Source: Holacanthus passer (taxonomy: Eukaryota > Chordata > Actinopteri > Pomacanthidae). Taken from it: 64,000 nt of DNA. The stretch is taken from the NCBI GenBank assembly GCA_025331565.1, contig JAFREQ010000049.1, positions 1,088,501 to 1,152,500 on the forward strand, read 5' to 3'. Below are positions 12,701-21,590 of the stretch, piece by piece. A program made the translations under genes and the position numbers. The notes under the pieces were generated by a model. That model was given only the letters and a program-made list of their open reading frames with translations. It did not search any database and was not told the DNA's origin. The stretch's first letter is position 1; each line of letters begins with the position of its first letter.

Positions 12701-15700
12701 GCCGGCTAGCCTTTGGCCTGCTAGCCTTCAGCCTGCCTCCCAGCCGGCTAGCTTTGGCCTGCTAGCCTTCAACCTGCCTCCCAGCCGGCTAGCTTTGGCC
12801 TGCTAGCCTCTAGTCCCTACTGTCCCGGAGCCGGCTAGTCTTGTGTCTGCTCGTACAAGAAAGTGTAGGTCTCTGAGTCATTGATCTCTTAAGCTGTGTG
12901 ATATATGTTCAGTAATTTAGTACGGCCCTCAAAGGATGTTATAAAAACTGCAATGGCCTTGATATGAAAAAGGTTCCCCACCCCTGCCCTAGGAAATACA
13001 TACATAGCTTAAAGGCAGGTTGTCTGCTGGGCCTGTGGCATTCTGAGTAGCCACATTAGGAACCCTTCCCCTCATGTGTTGTGTCTGCCATCAGAGGGAG
13101 GAGCTATTTACAAAGCTTTGGATGGCCCCATTTTGGTGACAATAAAATGAATGACAATAATGATAAAAGACAATAAGGGACATTATGTAACAGAAATGTA
13201 ATCTAAGACTGAGACCTACTAACAAAAATCAAAACACATGATTGGAATTTTTAAAAATCTTTATGTGGCTATACCAAATGTATCAGGCAAAAAGAAAAGC
13301 TGAGCAATCTTCAATTAGCATTTTTTTTAAATAGAAAATGTTTTAATTTGCTTCTGGCTTTATAAAATACACACACAGACAAAAATGATTTATGTGCCAA
13401 ATGTTTTCTATCAATAATATACATTGGTAGATATTGAAAATGCTCTATCTTGCAATGTTCATAAAAAACTAGTTACTCGGTTCTTGGCCCGTGGCCCATT
13501 TACCAGATTTAATCTATATCTCTTAACATGCAAGACACAGACCAATTGACTCATCGCTGGCAGGATCTGGAAAGGAGGGCATGTGCAGTGGAGAACAAAA
13601 CAGCAGTGTTCTAAATTTACCACCTGAATAATTTATGGCTGGAGTGCCCTGCAACCAAACTGAACCAAGCACCAACAAGCACCACTCAAGTGTGGACCAC
13701 TGATGATTTTCAGTCGCATACTGTACACTGTATGTCCTACCTGGTATCAGCCACTCCTTGTTTGTGCTACTCCTACCAGACCTGGATGTGCACAGCAGGG
13801 CATTTTAGGAGTGCCGTGCTCATGGATGTCCTGAGCGTGGTTCCCTAAGTTTTCCCACTTGGCCTCCATCACATGTGGATCTCTTAGAACTGGAAACTGC
13901 AACAGCCCTGCCATAATATCTACCTGTACAAAGCCTACATTGTTCAGCTTCTCTTGACATTTGGTCAGAGATACTTCAATTATATGTTAATTATTGAGGT
14001 CATAGCTAGTGTTGGAGTTGTTCTGGACTGCATTATACTGAAAGGTGCTTCTAATATTTTGCCCTTCTACATCATTCAAATAGAACTGAATTATCTGTTT
14101 GCTATAGAACATAAGGATAAAGTTACACGACCTGATGGGAGACGGAAAGGTTTGAGGTTCCAGTGTGAGCCATACTGAAGCACAGACGGTCACTGGGAGC
14201 CTGTAAAGAAAAGGCCTCTTTGCATTCATGCAGATCCTTTATTACTTCCAGCATCTCTCAAAACCTCATAACACACCAACATGACACCACTTAACAATAA
14301 ATGAAAGACGTATTAGGTGTGCAAGCAAAGTCACCAAGCTATGTAACAAGGTTCAAGGGTTCTAATGTTAGCAAATGAAAGCTACCAATTACACCTCATC
14401 AAAGGTGGGTTTTACAAAATGCTCAGCTCACTGTCGTAAAACAACTGTGGTACCAATGCTAGCTAACATTAGTCATTATGCCTTATGAGCTGGTGGCTTT
14501 CAAGTGAGTTATGCTGCCTTACAAGAATTAATACTAGCCACACGTTGCTTCTCGTTTTTGAAATCATTATTATTTGGAAGTTAGCAAACATTAGAAAACA
14601 AGATTCACAGTGCACAGTTTTTCTGTCAAAGTGATTCTCCGGCCCTCGGCAGAGGCAGGAGCTGCTGCTGACAGTGGGCCGGATCAAACAGCTGTGTGTA
14701 GCATGCCAGGGTCAGGGACTGGGACGTTTTTAAGAGTGTTGCTGGAAACAGCTACTTTTCCCTCTGCGTTTCTTCCCCACATCTTGTAAAACACATTAAA
14801 TTCTGCATTAACTTTTCAAATAATCATTGTCAGGAAACATTAAGTATCATTTTAGTGAAAAAAAATCAGCCTGCAAGTTGCTCTTTACAATTGTCAGTTT
14901 ATGGTAACTTTAGTTTAAGGACATCTCACATTCATTTAAAGACCCACAGAGAAGCAGCAGGAGCTCTGTTTGGTTTGTTAGGGTCTGGCCAAAGCTCCTG
15001 CCTGTATTTTCATTAAAAAACCCAAACTATTTCCTGCTGTGGTTGGCGAAGTGTTCTTGGGAAAGACACCAAACTGCTCCTGATGGTCAGGCAGCATGAT
15101 GCCTGTTGTCCCGCTGCCATCAGCGAGTGAGCGTGTGGGTGAATGAGCAGCACATATTGTCAAGCACTATATAAATTATGCCATTTACCGTTATTAGGCA
15201 AATTTACAGATCTTTTTTATAGATTTTTTTAAAAGTTAAAATTTTGAGTTTCATAATGCATCATTTAAATAATAAATAATATGATACAAACAACAGAATA
15301 CATACAATAGCTTTTTAAACTGTATCTACATTCATTATTCATTCATCATTATCAGTGATAGTGTGGCTTCATTTGTTTTTATCTATACTCACCATATTTG
15401 AATAGTCTAAAAGAATCAAAGTCCTCATTCAGGTGGGACATTGTTTACAATACAATTGTTTTTATGTCTGTTTTTTTCATTCACTTTTTCCTTTCTTTTT
15501 TCCCTTTTGTAGCATGCTGAATAACAATGGTGTGAAAGAGATCCAGCGCTGTGCCTTCAATGGGAGCAGCCTAGAGGAAGTGTATGCCATTTTAAATTAC
15601 TGTAGTGAAACAAAAACAGAAGATCAAAAAGATAACACAGGATGGAATTCTCTCATAGTTTAATTACGAATAACTTAAGTGTTTTTATTTTCTCTCTTTA

Positions 15701-18076
15701 ACAAATTGCTTGCCTGGCAGGATGAATTACTATTGTGTAATTCATCCTGCCAGGCAAGGCAAATGTTTTGATGATGTATATGTTAAAAGAGGAGGATTTT
15801 CAGTAATAAAATTTCGTGTTTTCTCCATTGTTCAGGTATCTTCACAGGAATGTGGATTTGGAGCGAATAGATGAATTTGCATTTTATGGTGTTATTCGCG
15901 GCCCAACTCACTTGTGAGTGACTGACATGTACAGAATTTGCTAGAAAGGGAATCAGTGTTCTTTTTGAGAAAATGGAGAAAAAAACGTTGTTTTCTTATG
16001 TCAAATAATATCTTTATTTTGTGGATGCAGCACATGCGAAGGTTGGATACAGGAACAGTCTCAGCTTTGTGCCCAAATGAATTAATCTTAACTCTTTGTC
16101 TTTCCAGAGACCTTTCAGAAACCAAAGTTAGCTCTTTGCCTTCAATAGGTATGGAGGACATTGAAAAGCTCCAAGCTAAAAACACTTGGGCCCTCAAAGT
16201 ACTGCCACCCTTTAGAGCCTTTCCCCATTTACAGAGTGCTGAATTGACCTTCCCAAGCCACTGCTGTGGTCTGAAAATGTTGAAAAGATGGAGAGGGTAA
16301 GTAAGAGAATTGAAAGTGCTGGGAAATATTTTCCCACAGTGGTTTCTTTTTCTAGAGTATTTGTCCTTGACATACCAAGCTACCCTTCGGCCCACAGTAC
16401 AGTGTATATATTGGGGTACTCACTGAAGCTGGGTCAATTTCATTTCAATTTCATGGAATCAATTCAGTTTCAGTAAATTGAAAACAGAGTCACAAAGTGA
16501 CTACAAGTGATGGACAGTTTATGTTTAAGTTACGTACAAGTTTCTGACCCTGTTCATCATATGACCCTCTGTAGTATAGTATTTCAACATGCATCAAAAT
16601 TAATGTTCTATGTTGTATGTTCATTTTCTGATTAATAATCCTTATGTGTGTTCAAGAGACTCTGAGGCAGTTATTTGCAACCTCACCTGGACTACTTTGG
16701 GAAAGCTGCAGGAATCCTCTGCAGCTCTCTCTTTGGGACGCAAAATTTACCAAGATCTGAAAGACAACTTTGGTCTCCCAATGGCTGGCAGCACAAATCA
16801 CGATCAATACTACAACAGCCCTGTTTGTCCAACTCATCAGCCTCAAAATGAGGGTTTGTATTACATGGAGTTGCACACAGAGCATCTCAATGAAGGTTTT
16901 GACTTTGCACTGTGTAATGAACTTCAAACTGATGGACTCTTGTGCACCCCCCTGCCTGATGCCCTGAACCCCTGTGAGGATGTGATGAGTCAAGGCTTCC
17001 TGAGGGTGTTGGTCTGGGTGGTCAGTCTGGTAGCCATTTCAGCCAACCTCCTGGTGATGTTCATCCTGCTGACCAGCCAACAGAAGTTGTCTGTTACCCG
17101 TTTCCTCATGGGTCACCTGGCATTTGCAGATTTTTGCATGGGGATATACTTAGTGCTCATTGCATCTGTTGACCTCTACACACGCTCCCATTATTACCAC
17201 TATGCTATTGCCTGGCAAACAGGAAGTGGCTGCAATTTAGCAGGGGCATTATCAGTGTTTGCCAGTGAGCTATCTGTGTACACATTAACTTTAATAAGCC
17301 TTTGCCGCTGGCATGCCATCTACTATGCAATGAGGCCAGACAGAAAAATTAGGTTACGCCATGCAGCTGTGCTGATGCTTGTCGGGTGGTTGCTGTGTGT
17401 GATCCTCGCATTACTGCCGGTGGTTGGTGTGAGCAGTTACCAGAAAGTGAGCATCTGCTTACCCATGGACACTGAGACAATTGCTGCTCGGGCCTTTGTG
17501 GTCTTTGTCCTGATGGCTAACGTAATTGCTTTTATGGTGGTGTGTGTATGTTACCTCCACATCTACTGTATGGTGCACAATCCCCAGCACCAGTCCAGCA
17601 GATGTGATACCGTCATGGCCAAACGCATGGCTGTTCTCATTTTCACCAACTTTCTGTGTCTGGCTCCCATTTGCTTCTACGGCTTGTCTGCAGCTCTCCA
17701 CCAACCACTGATGACCATCACAGATTCCAAGGTGTGACTTCTTCTTGAGACTGAATTCAGTTTTTTTTTTCCAGTTTAATATAAAGGCTGATGTATGTTT
17801 TTTTCTCCACAGGTGCTGCTAGTGCTTTTCTATCCTCTCAACTCATGTGCACACCCATTTTTTTATGCTATCCTGACAAAGGCATTTCACCGAGACATCC
17901 TGATGTCGCTGAGTCGGATGGGGCTGTGCCAGCAGCAAGCGCACCTCTATCGAAGCCAGTATTATTCCCCACATATACAGAGAGACAGCGTCTGCCCCAC
18001 ATTTCAGCCCCCACATCCCAAAATATTCAAGTACAGAAACCAACAGGCTACAAAATGCCCTAAAACGTCTTTTTAA
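6349..18076 (+). CDS. tshrb: TSH receptor-like glycoprotein hormone receptor, complete, 11 coding exons
   Basis: This is a plasma-membrane G-protein-coupled receptor of the FSHR/LHCGR/TSHR family. Exons: 6349-6512, 6600-6671, 9320-9394, 9740-9814, 9949-10023, 10119-10196, 15513-15581, 15836-15913, 16108-16296, 16657-17731, 17813-18076. They join without a frame break into 737 codons; human TSHR has 764. Exons 2-8 each encode one LRR with phase-2 borders, as in the family. TSHR-like traits are a C299-C378 hinge interval of 79 residues (about 89 in TSHR, about 46 in FSHR), the DRKIRLRHA loop, SICLPMDTET in ECL2 and a CxxQAxxYRxQ tail. All six hinge cysteines are present (281, 282, 299, 378, 388, 398). 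Unusual residues are C508 (ERW to CRW), N623, H664, FDF at the sulfation site, and extra C349. From memory, teleosts retain a duplicate tshr that moved to a new locus; linkage to pomk and pam fits that idea. A divergent fshr or lhcgr is the alternative. Family membership is certain; the paralogue name is inference. Confidence 0.9.
6600..6671 (+). CDS. tshrb: tshrb exon 2: LRR 1
   Basis: A 72-bp exon after a tttcag acceptor encodes VPQNAFANLANISHM, matching the family pattern IPxxAFxNLPNISRI. It includes an NIS glycosylation sequon. Donor gtaaga, phase 2 on both sides. Confidence 0.85.
6829..6882 (+). mobile_element. LINE 3' tail fragment in tshrb intron 2
   Basis: aatttccccactgtgggacg followed by aataaaggtatatctta and imperfect TTAT/TCAT repeats. 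This is the 3' end of a common fish non-LTR retrotransposon, in plus orientation. Confidence 0.6.
8237..8410. mobile_element. LINE fragments in tshrb intron 2
   Basis: 8238-8287 is a minus-oriented tail (GATAA repeats, then cctttattcatcccacagtg). It is followed at 8300-8405 by a plus-strand stretch reading RIIGRQRPHLEELYTNCC and KREQGIIKD. That resembles the C-terminus of Rex1/Babar-type reverse transcriptases (IIGxxLPSLEExY...KDxxHP). Confidence 0.55.
8411..9000. other. unassigned intronic sequence with coding-like look
   Basis: Relatively GC-rich for the intron, with overlapping open frames on both strands (8416-8835 minus, 8609-8857 plus). No family recognised; possibly part of the neighbouring LINE or an older retrocopy. 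Confidence 0.3.
9320..9394 (+). CDS. tshrb: tshrb exon 3: LRR 2
   Basis: A 75-bp exon encodes LERHSFHNLSRVTHM, nearly the TSHR LESHSFYNLSKVTHI segment, including the NLS sequon. Acceptor tttcag, donor gtatgt. A 2.6-kb intron precedes it. Confidence 0.88.
9701..9732 (+). repeat. (GT)n microsatellite before tshrb exon 4
   Basis: About sixteen GT units ending seven bases before the exon 4 boundary. Confidence 0.95.
9740..9814 (+). CDS. tshrb: tshrb exon 4: LRR 3
   Basis: A 75-bp exon encodes LTYIDQEAFKDLPNLKYL, close to TSHR LTYIDPDALKELPLLKFL. Its acceptor lies directly after a (GT)n tract, which may act as part of the upstream splice signal. Confidence 0.88.
9949..10023 (+). CDS. tshrb: tshrb exon 5: LRR 4
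   Basis: A 75-bp exon encodes GITNTGLTSFPGLQYIHSS followed by FIL. This is the GIFNTGLKMFPDLTKVYS-type segment shared by TSHR and LHCGR. Acceptor acag, donor gtatgt. Confidence 0.88.
10119..10196 (+). CDS. tshrb: tshrb exon 6: LRR 5
   Basis: A 78-bp exon encodes VIPANSFTGISENALTM, parallel to the family pattern IPVNAFQGLCNETLTL. The sequon usually found there (NET or NES) is absent. Donor gtaagt opens a 5.3-kb intron. Confidence 0.87.
10400..10790 (-). repeat. dispersed fish repeat, related to 43700-44310
   Basis: Contains caaatttcatggcaatagttg and gctaatgctagcatgg strings that match, in opposite orientation, the ggattgccatgaaa and gttagcatgg units of the repeat in pam intron 6. It lies in tshrb intron 6. 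Confidence 0.5.
11593..11642 (+). mobile_element. LINE 3' tail fragment in tshrb intron 6
   Basis: gaatttccccactgagggac followed by an aaaggaatatct and TTATC repeat tail; same family as 6829-6882. Confidence 0.6.
12545..12825 (+). repeat. minisatellite, 41-42 bp unit
   Basis: Units built on cctcccagccggctagc followed by ttggcctgctagcc recur at 12694, 12736 and 12777. More diverged copies (tagcctccagcctgc) run back to about 12560. In tshrb intron 6. Confidence 0.9.
15040..15190 (+). mobile_element. SINE-like fragment
   Basis: agtgttcttgggaaagacac, then ctgcc rich middle and a gggtgaatgagcagcac...aagcactatataaat ending. This resembles the 3' body of percomorph tRNA-derived SINEs (tgtccttgggcaagac...agcgctatataaa). 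Confidence 0.5.
15513..15581 (+). CDS. tshrb: tshrb exon 7: LRR 6
   Basis: A 69-bp exon follows a long pyrimidine tract and tag acceptor. It encodes NNGVKEIQRCAFNGSSLEEV, matching NGIQEIHNCAFNGTQLDEL of FSHR and the equivalent TSHR repeat. It carries an NGS sequon. Donor gtatgc. Confidence 0.88.
15709..15758 (+). repeat. perfect 22-bp inverted repeat, 6-nt loop
   Basis: The left arm at 15709-15730 begins cttgcctggcaggatgaatt. The right arm at 15737-15758 is its exact reverse complement, with loop tattgt. It lies in the 254-bp intron between tshrb exons 7 and 8 and would form a strong RNA hairpin. Confidence 0.95.
15836..15913 (+). CDS. tshrb: tshrb exon 8: LRR 7
   Basis: A 78-bp exon encodes YLHRNVDLERIDEFAFYG and ends IRGPTHL, parallel to the TSHR pattern YLNKNKYLTVIDKDAFGG...GPSLL. 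Acceptor ttcag, donor gtgagt, phase 2. Confidence 0.88.
16108..16296 (+). CDS. tshrb: tshrb exon 9: last LRRs and CC box of the hinge
   Basis: A 189-bp exon encodes LDLSETKVSSLP, AKNTWALKVLP and FPSHCCGL. The NTW and SHCC elements match TSHR (NTWTLKKLP, YPSHCCAF). C281 and C282 are the cysteines that pair with those just before TM1. Donor gtaagt, phase 2. Confidence 0.92.
16657..17731 (+). CDS. tshrb: tshrb exon 10: hinge and TM1-TM6
   Basis: A 1075-bp exon follows a weak aag acceptor. Residues 292-404 are the hinge and residues from about 405 are TM1 to TM6. Kept landmarks are N in AISANLL (TM1), D in LAFAD (TM2), the disulfide cysteines GC (ECL1) and SICLP (ECL2), and W in VGWLL (TM4). Changed landmarks are CRW for ERW (C508), FTNFLC for FTDFxC (N623), FDFALC for the Tyr-Asp-Tyr sulfation motif, and LNPCEDVMSQ for FNPCEDIMGY. 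The exon ends in phase 0 after a Lys; mammalian receptors continue uninterrupted here. Confidence 0.95.
17732..17812 (+). other. 81-bp intron inside the 7TM coding region
   Basis: Donor gtgtga, acceptor tttttctccacag, phase 0, between TM6-ECL3 and TM7. Length is a multiple of three but the second codon read through is TGA, so retention would end the receptor after TM6. Confidence 0.85.
17813..18076 (+). CDS. tshrb: tshrb exon 11: TM7 and cytoplasmic tail
   Basis: The exon opens after a tttttctccacag acceptor with VLLVLFYPLNSCAHPFFYA, which is TM7 with His in place of the Asn of NPxxY (H664). The tail ILMSLSRMGLCQQQAHLYRSQ matches the TSHR tail best. About 40 further residues show no similarity I recognise, then a stop at 18074-18076. 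The preceding intron is only 81 bp. Confidence 0.93.
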   Translation: MLLVLFYPLNSCAHPFFYAILTKAFHRDILMSLSRMGLCQQQAHLYRSQYYSPHIQRDSVCPTFQPPHPKIFKYRNQQATKCPKTSF

Positions 18077-21000
18077 ATTTGACAATTTTTTTTCTTGCAG
18101 TGGTACATTTAAAAGCAATAATTGTACTTAATTGTATATAAATATGTGTATATACTGTACCAATTCACAGAATGTAACCATTAGACAGCATACCATGACC
18201 TTTGTTGATCCATTAATATCAGTACACTTCTGATAAATGTGATTATTTGCTGTTCTAAAATACTATTCCAAGTGTTAGTCTTCAGGTGATGACAGCACAA
18301 GTTTATGCTTCAGTTGGAGGGGAAATATGATGGAAATGCAGTCTAAAACCACACAGAAAATGTACAAATGAGGAGGCATCAGTATGCTTCAAATGAAGAA
18401 GTTGTCAGATCATCTAACAGTGTCTGAAAACCTCTCACTTGTAATGCCCTAATGGAGAGTCTTTTGTGAAATGGTGTAGTTATCTCCATTTGAACGATTC
18501 ACTGCATCAGGACTTCAAAGGAGAAAAAGACACAGAGTTCTGGGAGAGAGATCAGTGAGTCAGTGAGATATAGCCAGGAGGGGATATGACAGCAGGATTT
18601 GACCCTATCTTTCAGTGTGACCAAGGACATTTCTGGTCATTTTGGTGCCCTTGGCAACACCTCCACAAAGATCAATCCTCTCCTGAGGAAACTGATCTTT
18701 TCATTATAATATTTTATTTATTTTTATAATCTTATAATATTTTACTACTTACTCTACTGGAAATGTACTATATACAGTTTCACTCAACATCTGTTCTGTA
18801 TCATGTCATCAACATTATCTGTATATTATATCATCTGTATATTTGCATGAATATTTGTCTTTATTATGTTATGTCTGTATGACTCTGACATTATCCAAAT
18901 TATTTTGATGCTGTCTCTGTGTGTGTGTGTGTGTGTGTGTTTACAGCCTCATTGGTCTAGTTGTTAGTTTAGTCTCAAGGATTACATGTTACTTGTACAG
19001 CTCTTGTGCTCAGATTTTTTTTTAAGTCATTAGATAAACTGTATACGTATGTGATCTTAAAACAGGTGCAGCTTTTACAGTTAGACTATCGTTAAGTACA
19101 CTGTAACTATACACGACACAGTTTTCCTTCAGAACATTCTGATTGTAAATATTTTGATGCTTTTAAAGGGCAGAGTAGGTCTCAATGTGAGTGAAGGATT
19201 TTGTGCCAATTAATTGTGTATTTAAAAAAAAAAAAAAAAAACTGTGTTCAACTTCTTTTACAGTGGAATTTGCTGTTATAAATACAGAAAAGAAATATGG
19301 ACAGTACCACTACTGTGAATTATTTTATAGTATGCTAAAACTACTGTAGTACTTACTGGTTACTGTAGTAACTACCATGATATGATGATAAACATATAAC
19401 AGTGCATAGTCTTCATTGTGGTCACTCCTCTAAGTACCAATTTCCTGCTTTCTGTTACTATTCCTCTGTTGTGGCTCAGCTCTCTTTCTCTCATTCTGGA
19501 AGCACAAAGAGGGAATTTCATTCTAAAAAGACTGTAACTTTGAAACGATACCCACTTGATTTGTCTAACTGTAGACTGCTGAAGCCTCGTTATCATTGTT
19601 ATCTTGAAAATGCACTTTTGCACAGAAAAGGACTTGCACAGAAGACTTCCCCCAACTCTTATGCTGCGTTCACACATATGGATGCAAAGTAGTGTGCGGT
19701 CTCTATGGGGTTTAAATGTGTCTGGAATAAAATCATGTGGTCTCTGGTAAACCCCATTGTTTTGTCCTCAGAAGCTGCAGTTTAAACTGTGCTTCAGTTT
19801 GAACCCAGCTGCTGTGTCCTGTAGAAATCACCAAAATGCCACTACAGGTCAGGTCATGGTTTAACTTAACCTTCCTGTTGTGTTGGTTTTATGGTAATGA
19901 ATTCTGTGTTCTATTTGCTATTTATGGCCTGTAGGCCTCATTGACCTGAGCTCATACGACTCGTTTTTGATAATGTATGGATTATTGTGACTATAACAAA
20001 TACTCAGATGACACATCTTTTGCTATTTATCACAGACCACTTTGTGTAAAAGTTTAAAAGTTAGGACAATTGTTTTGAGACCATTTAAAATGTTTAAATA
20101 GTGGCACAAAATAACCAGTCCAGACCTTTGAAACCACCCACTCCACACACTTGACTGATTCAGGTGGATACATTGGTCTCTGGTGATCAGTGGAGCCAAT
20201 GGAAAATTGAATCCCCCTTCTCTACAGAAATATGTTAGAGTAGAAGCAATGTCATACTGAAGATGGAAGCAGAGTGTAATGAGTTGACAATTCAGTCTGA
20301 TATCAGGCAACCATAATACAAAACTAATCTCTGAACAAATTAATTCAAAAGATGCCTTTTCATGTCCCACCTCCAAAATTTTCTACAGAATACCCAGAGC
20401 CTGATCTAGAGCATCACTTAGCTGCAGTACACTGTTTTGCCATTGCACTGCCATAGAATGAATTGTGAACAAGGCCAGAACTGTAGGAAAAGTTCTATAT
20501 ATTAGAATTACAAACGTGTGTTTCCCATGGAGGAATGATTCTACTGGGGAAAGGTTCCCATGGGGGTTGCAATGGAAGCCAAGATGATCAAACACTGGTG
20601 CTCAAATGAACTACATTTTTCTAAGAGAAAACACAACACCTGATTTTCTGTGCTGAAATGATTAAATTCATGATTCGCAATGTATAATCTTATAAAGGCA
20701 ATTTGATTAGTGTCAAACTGATGTGATACTGTGTAAATACATCTTAATGGTATCACATATGTTTCAGTTAATTTTTGCTTCAGAAAAGGGGACATGATTA
20801 TCTGACAAGAGGTTAAGTCATAGCCATCACGTATGCACTAATGCAGCAACATATATCCATCACCTGGAGGAGGATGTGAGGTCAGTTTCACAGGTGAGAT
20901 ACTTGTGAATTGTTTAGTCACCTGAGGCTATGAGTCTCCTGATGACAGGACCAAGTGATCCTCATTATATTTTATTTGTATTTTTGATATTAGTGCCTGG

Positions 21001-21545
21001 ATGTCACAAAACATTTTACAGGTAAACCTATTTACTCTTATTGACTTTGTCATTGTCATTTATCTATTTTATCCAGTTTTTATTTAATTTTATTGCATTC
21101 ATTTAAAAATAAATATTTTGGTTTGCATTCTGTTGCACACTCCATCTAAATGTTTTATGGATTAGTGGACAGGTGCAGCCAGTTAATGTGCATTTCATTT
21201 TGCATTGCAAAGACAGTCCTGAGTTCACAATGCTGTGTGCTTTAAACTACCAGGCCACATTTTGGAATGTGGGGGTATTAGGTCAGTTTGAGGCCTAACT
21301 GTTGTAGATTGGCCACTTGTCACTTAACTTTCCAAGAATGTGATCCTTGAGTCCTGGCAGGGCCTGTTTTGTGACCAAAAGGTCAAAGTGAGCAGTGAGA
21401 TCAGGAAAGGTTCACTGATTTCTAATGAAAGGTGTAAAATTGTAAAAAAACAAAAACAAAAAAAACCCCCACCCAAATCTATCACTGGTTCCAAACTGAG
21501 AAGCATTTATTATACTAGACAAAACTGTAAAACTGTAGCTTGAAT
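18077..21545. other. tshrb 3' flank and convergent intergenic region
   Basis: AT-rich with a (GT)n tract at 18917-18941 and poly-A at 19224-19241. No further gene recognised between the receptor stop and the pomk stop. Confidence 0.6.
19726..19731 (+). promoter_or_regulatory. candidate tshrb polyadenylation signal
   Basis: This is the first canonical AATAAA I found downstream of the receptor stop, about 1.65 kb away. The stretch between is AT-rich with a (GT)n tract and shows no other gene. A shorter 3' UTR using a variant signal is equally possible. Confidence 0.3.
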
Positions 21546-21551
21546 TTTATT
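21546..21551 (-). promoter_or_regulatory. candidate pomk polyadenylation signal
   Basis: AATAAA on the minus strand lies about 40 bp past the stop codon, with a second copy at 21506-21511. Several more TTTATT sites further along would permit longer 3' UTRs. Confidence 0.35.
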
Positions 21552-21590
21552 GTACATTCATGGTCTTTTTAATTGAGTCACAGATGTATT

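Noticed and set aside
15709..15758. MicroRNA precursor
   Set aside because: Perfect 22-bp stem with a 6-nt loop is too short for a standard pre-miRNA; kept only as an unusual hairpin.
16657..18076. Receptor as FSHR or LHCGR orthologue
   Set aside because: Hinge length, DRKIRLRHA, SICLPMDTET and the QAxxYRxQ tail fit TSHR better; some LRR 6 residues do look FSHR-like, so a tree is needed to settle it.
16657..18076. Receptor as a pseudogene because of lost motifs
   Set aside because: All 737 codons are open, every splice site is usable and all disulfide cysteines are kept; substitutions look selective rather than random.
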